Below are positions 53,323-62,128 of a DNA stretch of 64,000 bases, piece by piece. The stretch is from NCBI RefSeq assembly GCF_014873755.1, contig NZ_JADBEG010000001.1, forward strand, positions 10,237,001-10,301,000, read 5' to 3'. The position numbers and the translations under genes are program-made. The first letter of the stretch is position 1; each line of letters begins with the position of its first letter. Below the pieces are notes generated by a model. That model saw only the letters and a list, made by a program, of their open reading frames with translations. It ran no database searches and was not told where the DNA came from. This stretch comes from Amycolatopsis lexingtonensis (GTDB taxonomy: Bacteria > Actinomycetota > Actinomycetes > Mycobacteriales > Pseudonocardiaceae).

Positions 53323-53904
53323 TCAGTGGTGGCGGATGCGGGGTGAACCGCGGAGCTGGGCGTGCAGCTGCCGGTGGCGCAGTTCCTTCCGGAGGCGCTC
53401 GACCACGGCGTCGAACAGGGCGGGGTCGAGGATCGCCGTCTGCTCGAACTGCCGTCGGCCCGGGGGCGCCGGGGCGAGCCGGCCGCGGGGCGCGTAGCGC
53501 TGCACCGAGCTCTCGACGCCGCCGCCGGTGACCAGGTCGACCCAGAGGGCGTCGCGCACGAAGCCGTCGCCGAAGCGGGCCGAGCGGCGCGGCGTGATGT
53601 CGGCGATCTGCGTCCACGGGATCACGCGCGTGCTGAGCGTGCCCGCGGGCAGGCGGAGGCCTTCTTCGCCGACGGTGAGGTCCTGGAGGCTCTCGAAGCC
53701 GCGCTTGAGCTCACGGGCACGGGACGCGCGGTAGGCCAGCACGGCGACGAGCACGGTCGCCGCGTAGGCGCCGCCGATCAGCCACGGGGACAGGCCGCGC
53801 ACCAGCCCGAGAGCGAGGACCACGCCGAACCCGGCGTCGGCGACCACGAGCACGCCGAGCAGGATCTTGACGGGCGTGGTGACGCGAGGCGGTGACTCGG
53901 ACAA
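53323..53904 (-). CDS. Membrane protein with two TM segments and PH-like domain
   Basis: Protein of 193 aa. Two N-terminal membrane segments (VKILLGVLVVADAGFGVVLAL and LSPWLIGGAYAATVLVAVLAY) are followed by a cytoplasmic beta-rich segment (LTVGEEGLRLPAGTLSTRVIPWTQIADITPRR), which resembles bacterial PH-like domains, and an Arg/His-rich tail. The start is TTG 53904 in a GGGAG context. No known function. It is followed on the same strand by other single-gene units. Confidence 0.65.
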   Translation of the reverse strand: MSESPPRVTTPVKILLGVLVVADAGFGVVLALGLVRGLSPWLIGGAYAATVLVAVLAYRASRARELKRGFESLQDLTVGEEGLRLPAGTLSTRVIPWTQIADITPRRSARFGDGFVRDALWVDLVTGGGVESSVQRYAPRGRLAPAPPGRRQFEQTAILDPALFDAVVERLRKELRHRQLHAQLRGSPRIRHH

Positions 53905-53928
53905 CGACGACTCCCGGGGGCGGAAGGA

Positions 53929-54375
53929 TCAGGGATTGCCGATTATCCGGTCCGCCCGGACGAACACCGCAACCCGCCGCTCTTCGGCCATCACACGGTC
54001 GTACTCGGCCCAGTCGTCGTGCGTCCCGGTCGCGGCGATGAAGACGTCACGCAGTAGCTGCGGCAGTCCCGCGGGGTCGAACGCGGGATCGGGATCATCC
54101 GGCCCGACGAGGTGGGTGGCCCCGGTGACGGAGAGCCAGTTCCACCCGCGCCGGAAGGTCACGGTGGCGTGCCCGGCCCGCCGCAGCAGCGCGAGCTTGT
54201 GCGCCTTCCCGACAGCGACATAGGCGACCCCGGCCGCCCCGGTCACCGGATCGTCGAAGACCCCGGCGTTGACAACGGAGGAGTGCACGGTCCCATCGGC
54301 CCGGGTGGTGGCGACGGTGGCAAGGCCGTGCTCCTGCAGCGACAGCGTGCGAACCTGCTCCAGATCGGCGCTCAT
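53929..54375 (-). CDS. PPOX-class F420-dependent oxidoreductase
   Basis: Protein of 148 aa in the split-barrel flavin/deazaflavin family: LATVATTRADGTVHSSVVNAGVFDDPVTGAAGVAYVAVGKAHKLALLRRAGHATVTFRRGWNWLSVTGATHLVGPDDP. It resembles actinobacterial F420-dependent PPOX proteins. Its substrate is unknown. It lies upstream of the TM/PH-like gene on the same strand, 24 bp apart. Confidence 0.83.
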   Translation of the reverse strand: MSADLEQVRTLSLQEHGLATVATTRADGTVHSSVVNAGVFDDPVTGAAGVAYVAVGKAHKLALLRRAGHATVTFRRGWNWLSVTGATHLVGPDDPDPAFDPAGLPQLLRDVFIAATGTHDDWAEYDRVMAEERRVAVFVRADRIIGNP

Positions 54376-54493
54376 GCCCCAACCTAACCCGCCGGCCGCC
54401 CCCGGTGTTCCGCGTTCACCGAGCGAAGTGCCGCGTTGACCGCAGGCGACAGAGCCGGGCGGGCCGCCGCGGCAAGCCCGCCCGGTCCTGGTC

Positions 54494-56266
54494 TCAGCAG
54501 GCGCCGTTGTCGGTCCACACTCCCCACTCGCCCGTTGTCCCCGGCTCCTCGCCCTGCGTCCACCACTTCGCCGTCCACTTGTGGCCGTTGTGGGACACCA
54601 CGTTGCCGCCCGTGTAGACCTGCGAAGCGCTCCACGCCGGGTCCGCGCACGTGCCCGGGTTCGTCGTGCCGCCGGTGTCCCAAGCCACCTGGGTCGACCG
54701 GTAGAAGTTGATGCCCTGTGCCACCCAGCGCGGGGCCTGGGCGCCGAGGCGGGTGCGGAACGTCGTCCAGTCGTGGGTCGACCAGGGGGACCAGCCCAGC
54801 TCCGCGTGGGCGGCCAGGCGGGGGAAGGCCAGGTAGTCGATGTCGGCCGGCTTGGTCACCGTTTCCGTCCACAGCGGGGATTCGACGCCGCGGACCGCCG
54901 ATTCGGCCACGCCCGAGAGGTAGGCGCCCGGGTTCCAGCCGTATGCGTCCTGCACCTCGATGTAGCCCGCCCACGACAGGCCGATGGGCGTCGAGCTGTT
55001 GTACTTCATGTCCAGGTACGCCTTGTTCGCCGGCGACAGGATCACCTTGCTGCCGCGGGAAACCGCCGTCGACACCCCGGCGTCCGACGTGGACGTGCCC
55101 CAGAACTGCGGGGTCGCCGAAGCGGGCAGGGTCGCCTTCGCGATGTCGTGCCAGCCCACCACCTGCTTGTCGGTCGCCGCCACCAGGGGGAGGACCTTGT
55201 TGACGAACGTCAGGTAGTCGGCCGCCGAGGTCGACGAGGCCTCGTCGCCGCCGATGTGGATGTACGGGCCGGGGGTCAGGGCCGCCAGTTCGCGCAGGAC
55301 GTCGGCGATGAACGTGTACGTGATGTCCTTCGAGATGCACAGCGAGCTGTAGCCGACCGCCGTGTCCGTGCGCAGTGCCGGGGCCACCCCGTTGCAGTTC
55401 AGCTCCGCGTACGACGCCAGCGCCGCGTTCACGTGCCCCGGCATGTCGATCTCCGGGATGATCGTGATGTGGCGCGAGGCCGCGTAGTCCACGATCTCCG
55501 TGTACTGCGCCTTCGTGTAGTAGCCGCCCGCGCCGCCGCCGACCTGGGTGCTGCCGCCGTACGTCGCCAGCTTCGGCCAGCTGTCGATCTGGAGGCGCCA
55601 GCCCTGGTCGTCCGCCAGGTGCAGGTGCAGGTTGTTGATCTTGTACTGGGCGAGCTGGTCGAGGTAGCGCTTGACCGTCGACACCGGATGGAAGTGCCGT
55701 GCGACGTCGAGCATCGCGCCGCGGTAGCCGAACCTCGGGTAGTCCAGGACCGTCGCGCCCGGGACGCTCCACGGGCCCGGCTGCGCCGAGGTGCTCTCGA
55801 TGCTGCCGGGCAGCAGCTGCCGCAGCGTCTGGACGCCGGCGAAGAGCCCGTCGGCCGTGGTCGCCCGGATGGTGACCGACGACGCCGACGACACGAGCTG
55901 GTAGCCCTGCGCGCCGACGGACGCGGGCGCGCCGCTCAGCAGCAGCGCGATGCTGTCGGACGGCACGGACGCCGGGGCGTCGGACACCGGCAGCGCGAAG
56001 CCGGTCGACGGGCGCAGCACGCCGGCCAGGTAGTCGCCCACCTGCCGGGCCGGGGCGGACCCGGCCTCGGTGACGATCTTCGTCGTCGAGACCAGCGGGA
56101 ACGAGACCCCGGCCGCGGCCGTCACCGAAACCGGGACCGGCACGATCGACTGCAGCGCCGGCGTGGCCGCCGCGGCCGGGGTGAGCTGGGCGGCGGTCGT
56201 GCTGGCGCCGATCAGGGCCAGTACGGCGAGTGCGCGGCCGAGGCGCCGCGTTCTGGACGTCTTCAC
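54494..56266 (-). CDS. Secreted beta-N-acetylhexosaminidase (GH20) with chitin-binding module
   Basis: Protein of 590 aa from GTG 56266 (GGAGG upstream). Sec signal 1-34; chitobiase-like N-terminal domain about 40-165; GH20 TIM barrel about 170-520, with the catalytic pair Asp341-Glu342 in YIHIGGDEASS and the substrate Trp motifs (WGTSTSD, PLWTETV); a C-terminal CBM5/12-like module (about 540-590) with WSASQVYTGGNVVSHNGHKWTAKWWTQGEEP. It removes terminal N-acetylglucosamine from chitin oligomers. A DasR site with perfect core lies 73 bp upstream, so it is likely a member of the DasR chitin regulon. Confidence 0.95.
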   Translation of the reverse strand: MKTSRTRRLGRALAVLALIGASTTAAQLTPAAAATPALQSIVPVPVSVTAAAGVSFPLVSTTKIVTEAGSAPARQVGDYLAGVLRPSTGFALPVSDAPASVPSDSIALLLSGAPASVGAQGYQLVSSASSVTIRATTADGLFAGVQTLRQLLPGSIESTSAQPGPWSVPGATVLDYPRFGYRGAMLDVARHFHPVSTVKRYLDQLAQYKINNLHLHLADDQGWRLQIDSWPKLATYGGSTQVGGGAGGYYTKAQYTEIVDYAASRHITIIPEIDMPGHVNAALASYAELNCNGVAPALRTDTAVGYSSLCISKDITYTFIADVLRELAALTPGPYIHIGGDEASSTSAADYLTFVNKVLPLVAATDKQVVGWHDIAKATLPASATPQFWGTSTSDAGVSTAVSRGSKVILSPANKAYLDMKYNSSTPIGLSWAGYIEVQDAYGWNPGAYLSGVAESAVRGVESPLWTETVTKPADIDYLAFPRLAAHAELGWSPWSTHDWTTFRTRLGAQAPRWVAQGINFYRSTQVAWDTGGTTNPGTCADPAWSASQVYTGGNVVSHNGHKWTAKWWTQGEEPGTTGEWGVWTDNGAC

Positions 56267-56338
56267 CGGGGGACCTCCTGGCGGGATGGGCGCGACATCG
56301 CCGTCGCACCTGGCCGGATCGTCGCACTTTCGGTCGTC

Positions 56339-56353
56339 ATGGTCTAGACCAGT
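56339..56353. promoter_or_regulatory. DasR operator (dre)
   Basis: ATGGTCTAGACCAGT contains the perfect TGGTCTAGACCA core of the DasR consensus, 73 bp before the hexosaminidase GTG and 22 bp before the divergent MarR GTG. DasR releases such sites in response to glucosamine-6-phosphate, inducing chitin and N-acetylglucosamine genes. Confidence 0.75.
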
Positions 56354-56374
56354 CTGGGTGGTTAAGCTCGCCCG

Positions 56375-56884
56375 GTGACGCGGGACTTCGCACCGGGATC
56401 GCCGTTCGCGCTGCTGACGGAAGCCGAAACGGCGGCTTGGTACGCCTACATGAAGGTGCACCTGCGCCTGGAGTACGAGCTGAACCGGCAGTTGCGCGCC
56501 GACAGCGGGATCTCGCTCGCCGACCACCACGTGCTGGTCGCCCTGACGAGCGAGCCCGGCGGCCGGATGCGGGTCACCGATCTCGCGATCCGCATCGGCT
56601 GGGAGCGCAGCAGGCTGTCGCACCACCTGAAGCGGATGCGGGACCGCGGCCTGGTCGACACCGTGACCGCCGTCGAGGACCGCCGGGGCACGGAGGTGGT
56701 GCTCTCCGAGGCCGGCTGGGAGACGCTGCGGCAGGCCGCGCCGGACCACGTCGAGTTCGTGCGCAAGGCCTTCCTCGACGCCCTCGGGCCCGGCGAGCTG
56801 GCCCGGCTGGCGACCTCGCTCGAGCGCGTTTACGACCGGCTCGTCGAGCACGGCACCCTGCCGCGGCCGGAAGATCACCCCTGA
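56375..56884 (+). CDS. MarR family transcriptional regulator
   Basis: Protein of 169 aa with a winged helix: ISLADHHVLVALTSEPGGRMRVTDLAIRIGWERSRLSHHLKRMRDRGLVDTVTAVEDRRGTEVVLSEAGW. The N-terminus is longer than usual. GTG 56375 is 6 nt after TAAGCT, so it is likely leaderless. A palindrome at 56889-56906, just after its stop, precedes the SnoaL-like gene and may be its operator. The DasR site between it and the hexosaminidase could also affect it. Confidence 0.87.
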   Translation: MTRDFAPGSPFALLTEAETAAWYAYMKVHLRLEYELNRQLRADSGISLADHHVLVALTSEPGGRMRVTDLAIRIGWERSRLSHHLKRMRDRGLVDTVTAVEDRRGTEVVLSEAGWETLRQAAPDHVEFVRKAFLDALGPGELARLATSLERVYDRLVEHGTLPRPEDHP

Positions 56885-56888
56885 CAAG

Positions 56889-56906
56889 TACGTGACATTT
56901 CACATA
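56889..56906. promoter_or_regulatory. Candidate MarR operator before the SnoaL-like gene
   Basis: The 18-bp imperfect palindrome TACGTGACATTTCACATA has the half-site TAYGTGA and complement. It lies between the MarR stop and the next start (56934). Confidence 0.5.
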
Positions 56907-56933
56907 CTATGGCCGTGAGCCTAGGAGGGCGCG

Positions 56934-57290
56934 ATGGCAACGGTGGCCGAACTGATGCGAGCGAACCTGCTCGACGTATTCAACGAGCGTGACGACGAGA
57001 AGCGGGCCAAGGCGATCGCCGCGACCTACGCCGCCGACGTCACGTTCGCCGATCCGGAAGGCGTCGCGACCGGGCACGAGGAGCTGAACGCCAAGGCCCG
57101 CGCGCTGCTGGCACAGTCGCCGGGCTTCGTGTTCTCCGCCGCGGGCCCGGTGCTGGTGAACCACGACCTGGGGCACCTCGCCTGGGCGCTCGGCCCCGAA
57201 GGCGCACCGCCGGTCGTGCGCGGCATCGACGTCGCCCTCGTGGCGGACGGGGTGATCAAGAAGCTCTACACGATGCTGCTGCCCGCCTGA
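56934..57290 (+). CDS. SnoaL-like/NTF2-fold protein
   Basis: Protein of 118 aa in the cystatin-like NTF2 fold: MATVAELMRANLLDVFNERDDEKRAKAIAATYAADVTFADPEGVATGHEELNAKARALL, a ketosteroid-isomerase-like half-barrel. Asp and His positions for isomerisation are partly present (ADPEG, NHDLGHLAW). TAGGAGG precedes ATG. It lies downstream of a MarR gene and its palindrome. Substrate unknown. Confidence 0.83.
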   Translation: MATVAELMRANLLDVFNERDDEKRAKAIAATYAADVTFADPEGVATGHEELNAKARALLAQSPGFVFSAAGPVLVNHDLGHLAWALGPEGAPPVVRGIDVALVADGVIKKLYTMLLPA

Positions 57291-57307
57291 GTACTACGCT
57301 CGCGAAC

Positions 57308-58357
57308 ATGTTCGACGAGCTGGCGTTCCCGGTCATCGCCGCGCCCATGGCGGGCGGGCCCACCACTCCGGAGCTGGTCGCCGCGGTGACCGAGGCCGGT
57401 GGCTTCGGGTTCCTCTCGGCCGGCATGCTCACCCCCGCCGCGCTGGCGGCGCAGGTCGAGCGGACGCGGGAGCTGACCGGCCGCGAGTTCGGCGTCAACC
57501 TCTTCGTCCCGCAGCCGGACACCGGCGCCGACATCGGCGCGCACCGCGCCCGGCTCGAGGCCTTCGCCCGCGAGTACGACGTCGAGCTCGGCGAACCGAA
57601 GTGGGACGACGACAACTACCCGGCGAAGCTGGACGTGGTGCTCGAGAAGCGGGTGCCGGTCGTGTCGTTCACCTTCGGGCCGCCGTCGCCGTCGGACGTT
57701 CAGCGGCTCAAAGAAGCCGGGGCGAAGGTGGTCGTCACCGTGACCACGCCCGAGTCCGCTCAGCGCGCCGCGGACCTCGGGGCCGACGCGCTCGTCCTGC
57801 AGGGCTTCGAGGCGGGCGGGCACCGGAGTCTCTTCACCGACGACGCGCGCCTGCCCGGCGGTGGCGCGGAGTACGGCGTGCTGGCGCTGCTGCGGCTCGT
57901 AGCCGCGCGCGTCGACCTGCCGCTGATCGCCGCCGGGGGACTGGTGCACGGCGCGGACGTCGCCGCCGTGCTCGCCGCCGGGGCCGTCGCCGCCCAGCTC
58001 GGCACCGTCTTCCTGCGCGCGGACGAAGCCGGGACGTCGGAGGCGCACCGGAAGGCGCTGGCGCTCGCCGAACGCGAGACGGCGTTCACCCGCGCCTTCA
58101 GCGGGCGCCCGGCGCGGGGGCTGGTCAACAAGTTCATGGACGAGCTGTCCGAGGGCGCGCCCGCGGCCTACCCGCAGCTCAACCACCTGGCTGGGCCGGT
58201 GCGCAAGGCGTCGGCCAAGGCGGGTGACCCGGAAGCGATTTCGCTGTGGGCGGGCCAGACCTACCCGCTCGCCTACGACGCCTCGGCCGCCGTCATCCTC
58301 GAACGGCTGAAGGTCGAGGCGCGCGACGCCGCCGCACGCCTCGACCGGATCCGCTAG
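57308..58357 (+). CDS. Nitronate monooxygenase / 2-nitropropane dioxygenase
   Basis: Protein of 349 aa. FMN-dependent TIM barrel: FPVIAAPMAGGPTTPELVAAVTEAGGFGFLSAG, VVVTVTTPESAQRAADLGADALVLQGFEAGGHRS (with the catalytic His in GGH), then VDLPLIAAGGLVHGADVAAVLAAGAVAAQLGT. It oxidises alkyl nitronates and protects against nitro compounds. TACGCT lies 7 nt before ATG 57308. Its TAG shares CTAG with the convergent permease. Confidence 0.92.
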   Translation: MFDELAFPVIAAPMAGGPTTPELVAAVTEAGGFGFLSAGMLTPAALAAQVERTRELTGREFGVNLFVPQPDTGADIGAHRARLEAFAREYDVELGEPKWDDDNYPAKLDVVLEKRVPVVSFTFGPPSPSDVQRLKEAGAKVVVTVTTPESAQRAADLGADALVLQGFEAGGHRSLFTDDARLPGGGAEYGVLALLRLVAARVDLPLIAAGGLVHGADVAAVLAAGAVAAQLGTVFLRADEAGTSEAHRKALALAERETAFTRAFSGRPARGLVNKFMDELSEGAPAAYPQLNHLAGPVRKASAKAGDPEAISLWAGQTYPLAYDASAAVILERLKVEARDAAARLDRIR

Positions 58358-59820
58358 TCGGTCTTCTCCGGCACCGGGGCGTCACCGCTGGTGCGGTTGA
58401 GCACCGAATGCCGCCGGCTGTAGAGGAAGTACACGAGCATCCCGAGCACGAACCAGACCGCGAACCGCAGCCAGGTCGCCGGCTGCAGGAACGTGATCAG
58501 CCAGATCGAGAAGACGATGCCGATCGCGGGCACCACCGGCATGCCCGGCGTCTTGAACGTCCGGGGCAGGTCCGGCTGCTTGTAGCGCAGCACGATCACC
58601 GCGACGCAGACCACGACGAACGCGAGCAGGATGCCGATGTTCGTCAGCTCAGCGGCCTCGCCGATCGGCAGCACCCCGGCGATGATCGCCGACGCGCCGC
58701 CGAGGATCCACGTCATCCGGCTCGGCACCTGGCGCTTCACGTTGGTCTTGCCGAGCCACGCCGGCAGCAGGCCGTCGCGGCTCATCGAGTAGCCGACGCG
58801 GGTGGCGCCCATCAGGAACGTGAACAGCACGGTGAGGATGCCGACGATCGCGCCGATCGCGATCACCGTGGCCAGCCCGTCGAGGCCGACCGACTTGAAC
58901 GCCGTCGAGAAGCCGCTCTTCGGGTCGATCTCGGTGTACTTCTGCATGCCGGTCAGCACCAGGCAGGCCAGCACGTACAGCACCATCGAGATGGCCAGCG
59001 AGTAGATGATGGCCTTCGGCATGTGCCGCTGCGCGTCCTTGGATTCCTCGGCGGCCGTGGACATCGCGTCATAACCGAAGACCGCGAAGAACACTGTCGC
59101 GGCGCCGGTCACCGCGCCGCCGAAGCCCGCCGGGGCGAACGGCGTGTAGTTGCCGGTCTTCACGTAGAAGAAGCCGACCAGGATGACGACCAGCACGATC
59201 AGCACCTTGATGCCGACCATCGCCGTCTCGAACCGGGCGGCGCTGCGGATGCCGCGGTTGAGCAGGTACGCGATGAGCAGGCAGAGCAGTGCGGCGAACA
59301 GGTCGATCTTGTGGCCCGGCCCGGTGCCGGGCGCGCCGAGCATCCAGGCGGGCAGGTCGAGGCCGAGCTGGCCGAGCAGGAAGCTGAAGTAGCCGGAGAT
59401 GCCGATGGCCACCACCGACACGATCGCGGTGTACTCCAGCAGCAGGTCCCAGCCGATGAACCAGCCGACGACCTCGCCGAGCACGGCGTAGCCGTAGGTG
59501 TAGGCCGAGCCGGCCTTCGGGATCAGGCCGGCGAACTCGGCGTAGGAGAACGCGGCCGCGGCGCTCGCGACGCCCGCGATGAGGAACGAGATCAGCACGG
59601 CCGGGCCGACGCCGGGGATGCCGGCCGAGTCGTCGCCGTGCGCGACACTGCCGGCGAGGGCGAAGATCCCCGCGCCGATGATGCCGCCGATGCCGATGGC
59701 GGTCAGTTGCCACAGCCCCAGTGTGCGGTTGAGGCCGCCGCTTTCGCTGGTGTCCTGGATCTGGTCGATCGGCTTGCGCCGGAAGATGCCGGAGCTGGAG
59801 CCCAGGCTTGGAGCGGACAT
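58354..59820 (-). CDS. APC family amino acid permease (CAT-like)
   Basis: Protein of 488 aa with 12 or more membrane segments. The N-terminal signature is LWQLTAIGIGGIIGAGIFALAG, in which GIIGAGIF shapes the substrate site. YGYDAM-type helix segment FAVFGYDAMSTAAEESKDAQRHMPKAI and the EFAGLIPKAGSAYTYGY helix follow. It resembles the cationic amino acid transporter branch of APC permeases; substrates such as lysine or arginine are possible but unproved. RBS GGGAG precedes ATG 59820. It shares stop bases with the nitronate monooxygenase. Confidence 0.92.
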   Translation of the reverse strand: MSAPSLGSSSGIFRRKPIDQIQDTSESGGLNRTLGLWQLTAIGIGGIIGAGIFALAGSVAHGDDSAGIPGVGPAVLISFLIAGVASAAAAFSYAEFAGLIPKAGSAYTYGYAVLGEVVGWFIGWDLLLEYTAIVSVVAIGISGYFSFLLGQLGLDLPAWMLGAPGTGPGHKIDLFAALLCLLIAYLLNRGIRSAARFETAMVGIKVLIVLVVILVGFFYVKTGNYTPFAPAGFGGAVTGAATVFFAVFGYDAMSTAAEESKDAQRHMPKAIIYSLAISMVLYVLACLVLTGMQKYTEIDPKSGFSTAFKSVGLDGLATVIAIGAIVGILTVLFTFLMGATRVGYSMSRDGLLPAWLGKTNVKRQVPSRMTWILGGASAIIAGVLPIGEAAELTNIGILLAFVVVCVAVIVLRYKQPDLPRTFKTPGMPVVPAIGIVFSIWLITFLQPATWLRFAVWFVLGMLVYFLYSRRHSVLNRTSGDAPVPEKTD

Positions 59821-59910
59821 CTTCGTCTCCCGAACGTCGGTGGACGGCCCGGATCACGGACCCAACGGGGGAACCTACCGCCAACTCCGCGTGAAGACAG
59901 CGTGAGCGGA

Positions 59911-60954
59911 TCAGCCCGCCGCGGTGTCCTCGCTCACGGCTTCCGACGCCGTCGCGGCGGCACGCTTGGCCTGGGTGGTCCGGACCGCGCTCGCGGCGAA
60001 GTAGGTGAGCAGCTCCGCGATCTCGACCGGGTCGTCCAGCTGCGGGCAGTGCCCCCAGTCCTCGCGGACCAGCAGCCTGCTGTGCGGCACCAGCGTGTGC
60101 AGCTGCCGCCCGGACGCCGCGGTGACGAGCTTGTCCTTGCCGCACGCGACGACCAGCAGCGGGACCTGGACCGAGTCGAGGCGGTAGGCGTCGGCGAGCT
60201 CCGCGACGAGCTGCCGGGCCTGCTCCAGCCGGCTCTTGGTCGCGCGGTAGTCCGGGAACAGCGCGGTGAAGCGCTGCACCTGCGTCGCGTCGGCCGCCGT
60301 CGAGTCGGCGTAGAGCAGCCGCGGGACGAGCTGCTCGGCGACCTTGCGCACCAGGAAGCCCGGCACCGGGACCGGCAGGGACGAGTACAGCCGCAGGGGC
60401 AGCGGGTAGCGCGCCACCGTGCGGATCAGCCACGAGTCGACGAACCCCGGCGCGGCGATCGAGACGACGCCGGAGATCGGCAGCCGGCTGTTCTGCGCCG
60501 CGCGCAGGCTCATCGTGCCGCCGAGGGAGTTGCCGGCCAGCACGACCGAGCCGAGCACGGCCTGTTCGCGGACGACGGCGGTGGTGAAGGCGTCGAGCTG
60601 CGGCAGCATCGGGCCGGGCCGCAGCGGCTGGGCGTCGCCGAAGCCGGGCAGGTCGACCGCGACGGCCGGGATCCCGGCGGCCGCGAGCTGCTCCAGGGCG
60701 GGGCGCCAGGTGTCGGCGCTGTCGCAGTAACCGTGCAGCAGCACCAGACGCGGCGCGGTGGGCCGCAGGTGCCCGGCGGCTCCGCGGCGCCGCAGCGAGC
60801 GGCGGGGGAGCTCCGGCTCGGGGCCGGGGTCGCCGACCTCGAGGACGCGGGTGCGGACGCCGGCGTAGCGCCGGAAGGAGACCCGGATCGGGTCCGGATC
60901 AGTACTGGACCGGCCGCCCGGTCCAGCCGGTGCGGGCCGCTTCGTTGCGGTCAT
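59911..60954 (-). CDS. Alpha/beta hydrolase
   Basis: Protein of 347 aa. Elements: LVLLHGYCDSADTW, nucleophile elbow VLAGNSLGGTMSL (G-N-S-L-G), acid region VVACGKDKLVTAA and His in REDWGHCPQLD. A helical cap lies between. The N-terminal 60 residues are Pro/Arg-rich and disordered. TAATCT on the minus strand lies 6 nt before its ATG, so leaderless. Substrate unknown. A following stretch to the next gene (60955-61103) holds only promoter-like and hairpin sequences. Confidence 0.85.
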   Translation of the reverse strand: MTATKRPAPAGPGGRSSTDPDPIRVSFRRYAGVRTRVLEVGDPGPEPELPRRSLRRRGAAGHLRPTAPRLVLLHGYCDSADTWRPALEQLAAAGIPAVAVDLPGFGDAQPLRPGPMLPQLDAFTTAVVREQAVLGSVVLAGNSLGGTMSLRAAQNSRLPISGVVSIAAPGFVDSWLIRTVARYPLPLRLYSSLPVPVPGFLVRKVAEQLVPRLLYADSTAADATQVQRFTALFPDYRATKSRLEQARQLVAELADAYRLDSVQVPLLVVACGKDKLVTAASGRQLHTLVPHSRLLVREDWGHCPQLDDPVEIAELLTYFAASAVRTTQAKRAAATASEAVSEDTAAG

Positions 60955-61029
60955 GTTTACAGATTAGCTTGCCGCCCTTGGGTTTTGGTCGAATTTGGGT
61001 GCTAACGACCAGATCTCGATCCGAGTACG

Positions 61030-61098
61030 TTGACAATTCACCAAGTGGGCGGTACAAGCGGTGACCTGGGCGGGCCGGCGGCCGGTCCGCCCAGGTCA
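61030..61098 (+). promoter_or_regulatory. Sigma70-like promoter followed by a strong hairpin
   Basis: TTGACA (61030-61035), 17-bp spacer, TACAAG (61053-61058). A perfect 12-bp hairpin with arms TGACCTGGGCGG/CCGCCCAGGTCA (61062-61098) follows and also acts as a terminator for the minus-strand quinone oxidoreductase that ends at 61104. A short plus-strand RNA antisense to that gene's 3' end is conceivable. Confidence 0.45.
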
Positions 61099-61103
61099 AA
61101 GCC

Positions 61104-62069
61104 TCAGCGGGTGAAAACGATCTTGCCGGCGGTGTCACCTTCGAGCATCGCCTGGAACCCCTTGGCTGCCTCTTCGAACGGCAATTCCTGCCCGATCTGC
61201 GGCCGCACGCCGGTCAGGTCGAGGTAGGCGAGCAGGTCGGCGAGCTCGTCGCGGGTGCCCATCGTCGAGCCGGAGACGCGCAGCTGCAGGAAGAAGACGC
61301 GCTGCAGCTCCGCGTTCGCGTCCGGGCCGCTGGTCGAGCCGGAGACGACGATGATGCCGCCCGGCTTCAGCGACTTGACCGAGTGCGACCAGGTCGCCTT
61401 CCCGACGGTCTCGAACACGGCGTCGACGCGCTCGGGCAGCCGCGCGCCGGACTCGAACGCCTGGTGCGCGCCGAGGCTCGTGGCCAGCGCCCGCTTCTCC
61501 TCGGTGCGGCCGGTGACCCAGACCCGGAACCCGGCCGCGCGGCCGAGCTGCACCAGCGCCGTCGACACGCCGCCGGAGGCACCCTGCACGAGCATGGTCT
61601 GGCCCGGCCGCAGCCCGGACTTCACGAAGAGCATCCGGTAGGCGGTCAGCCAGGCCGTGCCCATGGTGGCGGCCTCGGCGAAGCTGAGCTCGGCGGGCTT
61701 GGGGACGACGTTGCGGGCCGGGACGATCACCTGGTCGGCGAAGGTGCCCTGGTGCTTCTCGGTGAGCAGCGTGCGCTTCGGGTCGAGGGTGTCGTCGCCC
61801 TGCCAGCCCGGGGCGTTGATCACGGAGTGGAGGACGACCTCGGAGCCGTCGTCGAGGGTGCCGGCGCCGTCGCAGCCGAGGATCATCGGGAACTGCTCCG
61901 GCTTGATCCCGACCCCGCGCAGCGTCCAGAGGTCGTGCATGTTCAGGCTGGCCGCCTTGACGTGCACGCGGACCCAGCCGTCCGGCACGTCGGGTTCGGG
62001 TCGCTCGCCGACGACGAGCGAGTCCAGCGGGCTGTCTGCGTTGGGTTCCTGCGCGTACACGGCGAACAT
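61104..62069 (-). CDS. NADPH:quinone oxidoreductase (MDR zinc-independent type)
   Basis: Protein of 321 aa. GroES-like N-terminal domain (VKAASLNMHDLWTLRGVGIKPEQFPMILGCDGAG) and a Rossmann domain (MLVQGASGGVSTALVQLGRAAGFRVWVTGRTEEKR). The Cys and His zinc ligands of alcohol dehydrogenases are lacking, so it is a medium-chain quinone reductase/enoyl reductase type. ATG 62069 is preferred to TTG 62078. A hairpin lies at its 3' end. Substrate unknown. Confidence 0.9.
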   Translation of the reverse strand: MFAVYAQEPNADSPLDSLVVGERPEPDVPDGWVRVHVKAASLNMHDLWTLRGVGIKPEQFPMILGCDGAGTLDDGSEVVLHSVINAPGWQGDDTLDPKRTLLTEKHQGTFADQVIVPARNVVPKPAELSFAEAATMGTAWLTAYRMLFVKSGLRPGQTMLVQGASGGVSTALVQLGRAAGFRVWVTGRTEEKRALATSLGAHQAFESGARLPERVDAVFETVGKATWSHSVKSLKPGGIIVVSGSTSGPDANAELQRVFFLQLRVSGSTMGTRDELADLLAYLDLTGVRPQIGQELPFEEAAKGFQAMLEGDTAGKIVFTR

Positions 62070-62128
62070 GTCCAGCAAGGTACCGCCCCTGGGGCGCGGC
62101 GGCAGTAGAGCGCGCGTAGGCTCACACC

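Noticed and set aside
58246..61005. 919-aa frame opposite the permease and hydrolase genes
   Set aside because: Composed of Arg/Asp/His/Val strings with no motif; both genes on the other strand are well supported.
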